From Alphaproteobacteria bacterium (lineage in GTDB: Bacteria; Pseudomonadota; Alphaproteobacteria; RF32; CAG-239): DNA of 40,240 nucleotides. The notes under the pieces are model-generated. The model was not told the DNA's origin. It saw only the letters and a list, made by a program, of their open reading frames with translations, and did no database searches. Made by a program: the position numbers and the translations under genes. This document shows, in pieces, positions 7,401 through 14,469 of this stretch (position 1 is the stretch's first letter; each line of letters opens with the position of its first letter). The stretch lies in NCBI GenBank assembly GCA_900767645.1, contig CAAFZY010000043.1:1-40240 (forward strand), read 5' to 3'.

Positions 7401-9020
7401 TTAGTATTTCATTCTGGATTCCGGAACAAGCGGAGAATCCAAAACCACAGGGGTCAACAGAATAACCAAAATACTGCGGGTTTTTTCAGCCGTTGCCGTG
7501 CCGCCCAAAAGTGAGTTTTCAGCAGAACCGACGCCGGTTTTTTTAGCGCTGTTTTCAACGCGTTCGTAACCGCTCAAGATTAAGGTTTCGCCGGACTTCA
7601 TGGCAACTTCCTGCGTAAAGCCGCGGGTTTCGATAATCGGGTTTTGAATGTATTGACCGCTGGTTTCGCCCTCGCTGCTTGAGCCGCTGCCTAAGTCAAC
7701 TCTTTCAAGTTCAATAAGGTCAGACAAGGTGAGGTTAAACATCAGCATCAAACGACCGTGTTCCAAAATGCGCGGCAAAACATCAAGCGTGAAACCGGTT
7801 TCGATTTCTTCGGTTTCGGTTGAAAGGTCATAGTAGCTGCCATCGCTTCCGGAGTTGGTTTTAGTAATTTCAGAAATATAGTTCTGGGTTTTAACCACCT
7901 GAATAGGAGCCGGTTTGTTGTTTAAGGTTGTAACCGTGCCGCTGGTAATTAAGTTGGTGGTGCCTTGTTCTGAAAGGGCCTGAATGGCGCCGGTCAAAGT
8001 CCACTGACCGGATAAAATCGTCATCGACAGGTTGTTGGTAACTTCAGCGCCCAATCCGCCGGCACTTGCCAGACCCAAATCGGTGATGTGGTTTTTACCC
8101 TTAAATACTGCGCCTAAGTTAAGACCGTACTGGTCGGAATCCGAAACATTAACCTGCAAAACTTTAACGCTGATGGCAACCTGACGCGACAGGCGTATAT
8201 TTTGTTCATTAACAAATTTTGCCACTTTGCGAATGTCGGTCGGTGTGCCGGTTAAAGTAATGGTGCCGTTAGATTGATCCATAGTCAACTGTGAATCTTT
8301 ACCAATCATTGATTTAATTGAAGATTCAATGTTAGACCAGAGGTCAATATTGGCGGTGTTGCTAAGTGAAACCGATGATGAACCGGCACTGCCGTCGGTA
8401 GACGAACCGCCGACGTTGACCGATAAGGTCGGTTTGGTAGGCAAAGTATACAAAACAAAGGTTTTGGTAATGTATTTATAGAAGTAAATTTGCTTCTTTT
8501 CATATTTCCACCAAATGCCGAAACGGTTGCAAACCTCATCAAGCAATCCGCTTAAAGGACCTTTGTATGAAACAAGCATTTTAGTGCTGTCGGTCCATTG
8601 CGCGCCGATAGATTCCAAACTCGGAGCATTGCCGTCGGCCTGTTGTTTTGAAGTGTCTTCCAAAGTCGGGTCATATCTGACCGACAATGAAGTGATTTTA
8701 TTCAGCATATCACCGATTTCATATAAGGTAATCGGGCGGTTGCTGATTAAGGTAACGCCGTCCGGAGTTTCCAAATAACTCGGAACCGGATCGCCTTCAT
8801 ATTCAACTTCGCTGGTATCGCCGAGCCAAATATCGTCATTAACTCTGACAACATCGGTAACGGTCGGTGTGGCCGGAGCTTTGGCTTTTTCTTTCAAAGC
8901 CACGGTATTTTCAACTTCGCGATCCAGAGTTGTGTCCAAGTCGGTTGAAACGGAGCATGCCGCAACCAAAGCGGCAACCGCCGTACCAAGAGCTAAATTA
9001 ACAAACTTATTCATACGCAT
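7401..9020 (-). CDS. pilN: PilN, outer-membrane secretin lipoprotein of a type IVb pilus
   Basis: This would form the outer-membrane pore for the pilus. The lipoprotein signal ends VAAC (Cys22). N-terminal secretin domains follow, then an STN-like region (NRPITLYEIGDMLNKITSLSV). A Ser/Gly-rich loop (SVNVGGSSTDGSAGSSS) precedes the secretin core, which includes TEEIETGFTLDVLPRIL and SGETLILSGYE and ends TRSILVILLTPVVL. At 539 residues it matches PilN/BfpB-type secretins. I chose the ATG at 9020 because GGAGG lies six bases upstream; ATGs at 9026 and 9014 have worse spacing. It overlaps the tcpQ-type gene by 14 bases. Confidence 0.92.
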   Translation of the reverse strand: MRMNKFVNLALGTAVAALVAACSVSTDLDTTLDREVENTVALKEKAKAPATPTVTDVVRVNDDIWLGDTSEVEYEGDPVPSYLETPDGVTLISNRPITLYEIGDMLNKITSLSVRYDPTLEDTSKQQADGNAPSLESIGAQWTDSTKMLVSYKGPLSGLLDEVCNRFGIWWKYEKKQIYFYKYITKTFVLYTLPTKPTLSVNVGGSSTDGSAGSSSVSLSNTANIDLWSNIESSIKSMIGKDSQLTMDQSNGTITLTGTPTDIRKVAKFVNEQNIRLSRQVAISVKVLQVNVSDSDQYGLNLGAVFKGKNHITDLGLASAGGLGAEVTNNLSMTILSGQWTLTGAIQALSEQGTTNLITSGTVTTLNNKPAPIQVVKTQNYISEITKTNSGSDGSYYDLSTETEEIETGFTLDVLPRILEHGRLMLMFNLTLSDLIELERVDLGSGSSSEGETSGQYIQNPIIETRGFTQEVAMKSGETLILSGYERVENSAKKTGVGSAENSLLGGTATAEKTRSILVILLTPVVLDSPLVPESRMKY

Positions 9021-9825
9021 TTTCATCCTCCATCGTTTCAACGACTAATACGCGGTTTCCTTTATAAAATGTTGCAATCGGAGCCGGACGGGCGCGGGCG
9101 AAAGCTCTGATTAAGGCTGAGCTTACATCGGCAAAACGTCCTCTGAACATAGCGCCGGCGCTCAAAACATAGTTGCGATTGGTGTTCCAAACCAAGCGCC
9201 AACCGGACTGCTCGCTCCATTCGGTAAGCAAGGCTTTAAGGTTTTGACCTTCTTCAGCCAGCCAGTCTTGTACCGGATCTTCCATATCTTCGGGGTTTTC
9301 TTCCGTATTGTCGTCATTATCGGCGATTACGGTTTCCGCAACCTCTTCAACGGTATCAACTTCAGCTTCCGGAGTTGTTTCGTCGACAACGGAAATATCT
9401 TCGGTTACTTCTTCAACAGCGGGGGTTTCCGCGGCTTTTTCTTCAACCGGTTCTTCTTCGGTAACGCTGACCTGTTCTTCGTATTCAATAACCTCATCTT
9501 CAACTGACGGGGGAATAGACGCCGAGAGGTTATTGCCTGCGCCTGATTGTGAAATCATGCGGTCGCGAGGAGTTCTTTCGCCGTATTTTCTGAAATCGGC
9601 GGCCGTTCCGGTGTAATTAACAAACGGATCGGACGGGCAAAGATTGGGGTCTGCTGAATTTTGGCAGATATATTCATCTTGCGGAACGGCGTATGTTTTA
9701 TCAACATATACTTCTGCCGGACAATCAGGACCGCTACATTGTGCCGTGTAAGCCGAATTTTGGCGCACACAGCCGACCATACCCAGACACATCAGGCAGG
9801 CGGATAAGAGTAATTTATTATTCAT
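9007..9825 (-). CDS. TcpQ/PilL-type pilus lipoprotein
   Basis: A probable outer-membrane lipoprotein of 272 residues. The lipobox-like MVGC places the lipidated cysteine at residue 19. A Cys-containing N-terminal part is followed by a very acidic Glu/Val/Thr linker and a C-terminal TcpQ-type domain (LKALLTEWSEQSGWRLVW ... YKGNRVLVVE). TcpQ and the C-terminus of R64 PilL have this domain, and they help place or stabilise the secretin. That fits its position just before pilN. The start at 9825 has an AGGGGAA ribosome site; an upstream in-frame ATG at 9852 would spoil the signal peptide. Confidence 0.82.
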   Translation of the reverse strand: MNNKLLLSACLMCLGMVGCVRQNSAYTAQCSGPDCPAEVYVDKTYAVPQDEYICQNSADPNLCPSDPFVNYTGTAADFRKYGERTPRDRMISQSGAGNNLSASIPPSVEDEVIEYEEQVSVTEEEPVEEKAAETPAVEEVTEDISVVDETTPEAEVDTVEEVAETVIADNDDNTEENPEDMEDPVQDWLAEEGQNLKALLTEWSEQSGWRLVWNTNRNYVLSAGAMFRGRFADVSSALIRAFARARPAPIATFYKGNRVLVVETMEDENAYE

Positions 9826-9909
9826 ATTTAATTCCCCTATGTCATACTTCATTACATTGTTCCATCATACAGGTTGAATTTTAAATAATCAAGCATTGCG
9901 CAAAACTTA

Positions 9910-11700
9910 TTACCATGGACGATAATAAGAATTGTCATTGTCTTTGTTTACAACAACCTCTTCTTTATTGTTAAACCGAATATTCCTAATAATAAATGAA
10001 TTTGGCTCGCGCGAGGTGAATACAATATTAATTTTTCTGTAATCCACGCCGCGGTTTGCTAAAATAGTGCTTAACAGGTTAAGCCTTTTCTTTTGCAGGG
10101 CAAAAGAGCTGGTGCCGTCAATTCTGATTTCAATATACAAATCGTCATTGTCGCGCGCGTTGTCGGCAAAAGCGTGTATCCAGCGTAAGGTTTGACCTGA
10201 AATTTCAGCGCGATTGGGCTGAAACGAAAGTCGTAACTCCGCCGGCAAAATTTTTGCCGGTTTGCTTTGTCCCGGAAATTTATTGCCCACTCCGAAAAAG
10301 TCAAAAGTGCTTTTGCTTTGAGTTGACGACTGACTCATTTCGGTTTGGGGATCGTCTTTGTTTTTATCTTTATTACCGGCAAACCATGAAGTTATACTTT
10401 TAAATAAGCCGGTTTTCTTTTCGTCTTCGTTTAAATTACTTTCTTCGGAAGTAGCTGCTTCCGGTTCTTTAATCTCGTCTTTTTTAGCCGGCTTATCGTC
10501 AGGCGAATACGAAAGTTTAGGCGTTAAATTCGGGTCGTTGGCAATATCTTCCGGAATAGGTATTAATAAGTTTGGTACCATTTGATAAGCCACTTTGGTT
10601 TCAGATCCGGCTTTGTTGTTTGTTTCCGGATTAAGCGCCAAAGTGATTTGTTCGTCGGCGGCAGATTGTAAGGTCTCTGTTTCGGAAACTGCGTTTTCGG
10701 TTTCGGCTTCCGGAGTTGCTGCTTCAACTGCCGGTTCTTCCACCTGTTCTTTAGTCGGTTTTTCAACCTGTTCTTCGACCGGAGCTTCGGCAACAACCGG
10801 CGCCGGAGCGGCAACGGTTTTGTCGGCAAATTGTTCAACAACCGCTTTATTTTTGGCAAACCGATTGCCTTTGGCAACCACCCACGGACTGTCTTCAGGT
10901 TGTTTTTCCGACATTTGCTTCCACTCGTTTTGCTTTAAGTCGGCTTCCGCCAAAGTTTTTTCTTCCGGAGCGTCGGCTTCTTCAATGGTATTAACTAAAG
11001 CGTTAGGCTCCAGCATGGCAATTTCGGTGCCGGAAGCGGAGTTTTGCACTTCAATTTGCTTATGAAGCGTGCCGGAAGTTTCCAACAGCGGAATATCTTC
11101 ATCTTCAATCGGAGTAACATTAAGAACGGAGTTGTCGGCAACGGTTATGTTGCCGGTAATCGGGGTGACATTCTCGCCCTCCGGCGCATATAATACTTTA
11201 GCCGGTTCGCTGATAATATTTTGTGTTTTTTCATCTTGCAGCGTGTCGCTGATATCGGCATAAACAATTCCGCTTTGCTCATAGTCGGGTTTGGATATTT
11301 GCGCCGCGGTTATAACTTCGGGCTCAAGCACAATTTCTTGCGCGGCGGCAAGATCGGTGTTAATGGAGTTTTTAACAACTTTTTTGCTTTCCGCGGTAAC
11401 AATATTTTTTGCGATAACTTCAGGCTTATGCTCCAAAACCGGCAACGGTTCAGGCGCAGCTGTCGGAGCCGTAAGAGCTTCAATGGCGCTCACATCTACT
11501 GTCGGCGCGGAGCTTATCGGCTTTACCGTCAAATCTTTCGGTTTTGAAAATAAAGAAATGTCCAGAGTTTTAATTACTTTGTTATTTGTTTGTCCTTTAG
11601 GAGTTTCCGGCGCGCGGAAAAACACTTTACCGACGGCGACAACCGCCAGCAAAGAAAATAAAAAGCTGTAAACAAAGTTTTTAACTGCTTTTTTCTGCAT
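9910..11700 (-). CDS. Membrane-anchored protein with long linker and C-terminal OmpA-like domain
   Basis: First gene of the pil operon. It has one N-terminal membrane segment (about residues 8-27). Roughly 430 residues of low-complexity acidic and Ala/Glu/Pro-rich linker follow, and then a C-terminal domain of about 100 residues. That domain (LRLSFQPNRAEISGQTLRW, YIEIRIDGTSS, LQKKRLNLLSTILANRGVD) reads like an OmpA/MotB-type domain. Such domains usually bind peptidoglycan, so this may anchor the pilus machine to the cell wall through a long tether. There is no R64 counterpart that I recognise. An 84-base gap separates it from the TcpQ-type gene. Confidence 0.7.
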   Translation of the reverse strand: MQKKAVKNFVYSFLFSLLAVVAVGKVFFRAPETPKGQTNNKVIKTLDISLFSKPKDLTVKPISSAPTVDVSAIEALTAPTAAPEPLPVLEHKPEVIAKNIVTAESKKVVKNSINTDLAAAQEIVLEPEVITAAQISKPDYEQSGIVYADISDTLQDEKTQNIISEPAKVLYAPEGENVTPITGNITVADNSVLNVTPIEDEDIPLLETSGTLHKQIEVQNSASGTEIAMLEPNALVNTIEEADAPEEKTLAEADLKQNEWKQMSEKQPEDSPWVVAKGNRFAKNKAVVEQFADKTVAAPAPVVAEAPVEEQVEKPTKEQVEEPAVEAATPEAETENAVSETETLQSAADEQITLALNPETNNKAGSETKVAYQMVPNLLIPIPEDIANDPNLTPKLSYSPDDKPAKKDEIKEPEAATSEESNLNEDEKKTGLFKSITSWFAGNKDKNKDDPQTEMSQSSTQSKSTFDFFGVGNKFPGQSKPAKILPAELRLSFQPNRAEISGQTLRWIHAFADNARDNDDLYIEIRIDGTSSFALQKKRLNLLSTILANRGVDYRKINIVFTSREPNSFIIRNIRFNNKEEVVVNKDNDNSYYRPW

Positions 11701-11800
11701 AAACCTTTAAACTCCTAATACGGCAATTTATCGCGCCAAATCAATATGTTTGCACACAATTTGGGCACAAATCGCCTATCTGTTTACAAAAAAGATACAA

Positions 11801-11830
11801 CTGATAACATTAAAATTGCGTTAATATAAT
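11801..11830 (+). promoter_or_regulatory. Possible distal rightward promoter
   Basis: CTGATA (11801-11806) and a perfect TATAAT (11825-11830) are 18 bases apart. A transcript from here would pass the hairpin at 11879-11909 before reaching the first virB2-like gene. Confidence 0.35.
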
Positions 11831-11878
11831 GAAGTTGCGGAAATTTTTTCTGCTTAAAAATATTTTGGCGCGGAGAGT

Positions 11879-11909
11879 GGTAAATCTAAAAATTAGAGAT
11901 TTTTTTACC
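11879..11909 (+). terminator. Hairpin with T run, possible leader attenuator
   Basis: GGTAAA and TTTACC arms enclose AAATCT/AGATTT-type pairing, with a run of seven T residues on the 3' side. It lies between the distal promoter candidate and the operon. It could end a short leader transcript. The T run is part of the stem, so this is a weak call. Confidence 0.35.
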
Positions 11910-12029
11910 TTTTAAAAATATAGTAAGGCTTGTATTGAATGCCAAAGGTGAATATGAATTTTTTGTTACACAGCACTATTTTTTATAAAAAACAATATGT
12001 TAGCAAAATTTAGGCAGGTTATAAAAAAC

Positions 12030-12058
12030 TGGCAAAATGTTCTCAAATCTGGTATTCT
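12030..12058 (+). promoter_or_regulatory. Probable virB operon promoter with extended -10
   Basis: TGGCAA (12030-12035) lies 17 bases from TATTCT (12053-12058), and a TGG triplet precedes the -10, as in extended -10 promoters. A second -10-like TATAAT overlaps at 12058-12063. The leader would be about 40 bases and ends with AAGGAG (12092-12097) before the ATG at 12105. Confidence 0.4.
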
Positions 12059-12104
12059 ATAATTGTATAAGAAGTTTTGTCACTGAAATTTAAGGAGAAA
12101 AACA

Positions 12105-12461
12105 ATGAAGTTTCTTAAAAATAATTTATTTACATTGTTCGCCTTGGGCTTAGTCTTTACGATGTCTTTGGTCGGCGATGCAAATGCAGAGTCAGTTATG
12201 ACTTTGGCTACCAAAAAAAGCTTGAACGTGTTCAGAGCTGTTAAAACCATCATCTTCGTAGTCGGTGGTTTCGGTTTGGTAGGTTTGGCTTTCCAAGCTA
12301 TTTTCGGTAAAGTAAAATGGGCTTGGTTTGCAGGTCTTGCGGTTGGTTTGGCAGTGCTTGCCGCTGCCGGTGCAATTGTAAACTACGCAACCGGTGATAT
12401 GGCTGACAAACAAAAAGACGGCTTTAATGATACTTTTGATCAATCTACTGCAGGTCTTTAA
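12105..12461 (+). CDS. virB2: VirB2/TrbC-like pilin subunit, copy 1
   Basis: Probably the main subunit of the conjugative or secretion pilus. The 118-residue product has a Sec signal peptide (1-28, ending DANA) and two hydrophobic helices (about 45-66 and 73-93). A short basic loop, FGKVKWAW, lies between them, as in VirB2 and TrbC. It opens the operon, followed by two shorter or extended relatives and then virB3-virB4, the normal virB order. A strong AAGGAG site precedes it. A perfect 10-bp hairpin follows the stop and could raise its expression over that of the downstream genes. Confidence 0.82.
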   Translation: MKFLKNNLFTLFALGLVFTMSLVGDANAESVMTLATKKSLNVFRAVKTIIFVVGGFGLVGLAFQAIFGKVKWAWFAGLAVGLAVLAAAGAIVNYATGDMADKQKDGFNDTFDQSTAGL

Positions 12462-12474
12462 TATGTGCCGCGTT

Positions 12475-12499
12475 AGGGGAAAGCCTCGAGCTTTCCCCT
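12475..12499 (+). terminator. Intercistronic hairpin after the first virB2-like gene
   Basis: AGGGGAAAGC and GCTTTCCCCT form a perfect 10-bp stem with a five-base loop. It starts 13 bases after the stop codon and is followed by GCGCTTAATTTTT. Hairpins here commonly act as partial terminators or protect the upstream mRNA, so that the pilin is made in excess. Confidence 0.65.
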
Positions 12500-12529
12500 G
12501 CGCTTAATTTTTATAAAGGAGAGTTAAAA

Positions 12530-12880
12530 ATGTTGCTTATAAACTTAAAGAAATACGTCAGCTTCGGTTTGCTGGTTTTTGCGCTTTCTTCAGTTTTATG
12601 CGCAACGGATTCATACGCCGTGTTCGAAAATTTAACCCGCACCGGCGGTGAAATTTTTGAGGGCATGAAAGGCATTATTTTCGGTGCCGCCGGCTTTGGT
12701 ATTATTGCTATTGCCATCGGCAGCTTTTTCGGAGCCCTTAACTGGAAATGGCTCAGCGCCATTATAATCGGTTTGGTGGTAATATCCGCCACTGCCGGCA
12801 TTATTAATTATTTGGCGGCAGGTACCGGTGCCGATGTCAGTGTCAGCGGCATTAAAGACACTTTGGTAAATGCGGAATAA
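12530..12880 (+). CDS. VirB2/TrbC-like pilin subunit, copy 2
   Basis: A diverged paralogue of the preceding gene at 116 residues. It has a signal peptide ending near DSYA (about residue 30), two hydrophobic helices and a central FGALNWKWLS loop matching FGKVKWAWFA of copy 1. The intron-free spacing to copy 1 (68 bases) holds the hairpin and its own AAGGAG site. It may be a minor pilin or an alternative subunit. The VirB2 family call rests on the two-helix layout and its place before virB3. Confidence 0.75.
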   Translation: MLLINLKKYVSFGLLVFALSSVLCATDSYAVFENLTRTGGEIFEGMKGIIFGAAGFGIIAIAIGSFFGALNWKWLSAIIIGLVVISATAGIINYLAAGTGADVSVSGIKDTLVNAE

Positions 12881-12908
12881 CTGTTATTGAATAAATATGG
12901 AGGCAGTC

Positions 12909-14045
12909 ATGAAACAACGTTCAAAATTTTTGTTTTTAATTTTGCTGGTAGGTATGGCGTTGCTTCCGAGCGGCGCTTTCGCGGCAGATAACATCTTTCA
13001 GATTATTTCCAATAAAATGATTTCGACGGTTATTGACATCCGCCGTATTGTTTATGTGATTGCCGGCTTTGGTTTAATTATGTTTACCACGCTGGCGATT
13101 TTCAATAAAATCAGCTTTAAGCACCTTGCCTATATAATGATAGGTTTGTCCTTATTGGCGGTAATGATGCCCTTTATTAATTATTTCAGCGGCGCTAATT
13201 TAACCGACAGTCAATTCAGTTACGGTAACTTTATCGGCAATGACAGCTCGTCGGCGGCAATCGTGGGCAGTGATATACCTTCAAGCGATGGCGGCGGCAA
13301 AACCTGCACCGGCAACGACTGTCCTTCCGGCAGTCCTGAAGTTGATCCTGACAGCAACCTGCGGCGCGAAATGGGCGACTTGTTGCCGAATATGTCGCCC
13401 GGAAGCAATCTTATCGGCAAAGCTGAAACCTCATCCGGCGGTTTGGCGAGCATAATTCCGAGTAATGCTGCCACCAACTGGGACAGCAACGGTTGTCGCA
13501 CCAAAAACGGCAAGCAGGAATGCTGTTCCGGCAAAATTAAAAATGGCGCTTGTCGTAAAAGTGCGGGGCAGGTGATGAAAGATATTATCAAAATTGCCAA
13601 TGCCGGTATTGCCGGCGGTAATCAGGCGCTTAATGCAGTTGAGTATGCTAAATTGGTTAAGACGGCTGTTGACAAGGGTATTACTAATGTTGATGATATT
13701 ATTTCCGGTGATGACAACGCGATTAAAAAACTTGGCGCTTTGGCATCGTCGGTCGGCATGACTGCCGATCAGGTTCGCAGCGGAACCGGTCAAATGAATA
13801 GTAACTTCCAATCCTTTTTAGGCAATCTCGGCTATGTTTTGGACGGGGCCAGCGGTAATAATTCCGCTTCTACCGGTATTGCCAATTCCGGTGTCGGTGC
13901 CGCAGTTGATAATGCTTCCAGCACCATCAAAGACGGCGCCACCAAAGGAGCTGATGCGGCTGAATTGGGCGGCGAAGCTTACAGAACCGGCAGAGATGCC
14001 ACCGCGCTTGGCAATCGTTTAGACGGTTTCTTCGGCGGAAAATAA
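12909..14045 (+). CDS. VirB2-like protein with long secreted C-terminal extension
   Basis: Residues 1-100 repeat the VirB2 layout: a signal peptide ending AFAA, then two hydrophobic helices around FNKISFKHLAY. Unlike a normal VirB2, about 270 further residues follow. These are Gly/Ser/Asn-rich and include cysteine-dense stretches (KTCTGNDCPSG, and GCRTKNGKQECCSGKI followed by a further Cys). The ATG at 12909 (MKQRSKF) has TGGAGG seven bases upstream; the earlier in-frame ATG at 12897 overlaps that site. A pilin fused to a surface domain could be a tip or adhesive subunit. That role is an inference. Confidence 0.68.
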   Translation: MKQRSKFLFLILLVGMALLPSGAFAADNIFQIISNKMISTVIDIRRIVYVIAGFGLIMFTTLAIFNKISFKHLAYIMIGLSLLAVMMPFINYFSGANLTDSQFSYGNFIGNDSSSAAIVGSDIPSSDGGGKTCTGNDCPSGSPEVDPDSNLRREMGDLLPNMSPGSNLIGKAETSSGGLASIIPSNAATNWDSNGCRTKNGKQECCSGKIKNGACRKSAGQVMKDIIKIANAGIAGGNQALNAVEYAKLVKTAVDKGITNVDDIISGDDNAIKKLGALASSVGMTADQVRSGTGQMNSNFQSFLGNLGYVLDGASGNNSASTGIANSGVGAAVDNASSTIKDGATKGADAAELGGEAYRTGRDATALGNRLDGFFGGK

Positions 14046-14178
14046 CCAAAATTCGGGTAGCCGGTTTAAACAGGCTGCCTGTATGCTTTGGCAAAAAGTG
14101 GATTATTTGTTAAAAGCAGTTGACGCGGCTTAAATACCGCTTAAAAATATAAACATAAATTATTAGAGGAAGCATACA
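14046..14178. other. 133-base gap with two small hairpins before virB3
   Basis: GGTAGCC pairs with GGCTGCC near 14056-14080, and GCGG pairs with CCGC near 14124-14140. TTGACG near 14119 could be the -35 of an internal promoter, but no well-spaced -10 follows. The gap ends with the ribosome site GAGGAAG. Confidence 0.35.
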
Positions 14179-14469
14179 ATGCAGGATATGATATTAAAAG
14201 CAGTGGCTCAGCCGCCCAAAATATTTTGGGGGCCGGTTTTGCCTGTGGTGCTTAATGCCGGCATTCAGTTTCCGGTAATGTTTATGGCAATCGGTATGGC
14301 TGATATTAACCCGTTGCTCTTTGTTTGCACTTTTGTGCTGGTGCATGCGGCTATTGTTTTTGCCGGCGTGAAAGAACCTCATCTTTCGGCAATGATACAA
14401 GCATTCGGTCAAACCAATAAAGTTTCAAAAAATTTGTATCCGGAAAAGGGGAATAAATTTGAGCCCTGA
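14179..14469 (+). CDS. virB3: VirB3-like inner-membrane protein
   Basis: A 96-residue protein. Its N-terminal VAQPPKIFWGPVLP resembles the basic/aromatic start of VirB3/TrbD. Two hydrophobic segments follow (about 20-37 and 43-63), and the tail is polar. VirB3 works with VirB4 at the inner membrane and is often next to or fused with it. Here the stop overlaps the virB4 start by 11 bases. The small size and position make the assignment solid, although sequence conservation in this family is low. Confidence 0.78.
   Translation: MQDMILKAVAQPPKIFWGPVLPVVLNAGIQFPVMFMAIGMADINPLLFVCTFVLVHAAIVFAGVKEPHLSAMIQAFGQTNKVSKNLYPEKGNKFEP

Larger units (their letters stand above)
11701..12104. other. 404-base divergent regulatory region between the pil and virB operons
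   Basis: AT-rich and without a credible gene. It holds the ribosome site of the leftward operon (AGGAG and AAAGG at the left end), two rightward promoter-like sequences, and a hairpin between them. I see no clear operator repeat. Because both machines start here, a regulator binding this stretch could control both. Confidence 0.75.
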
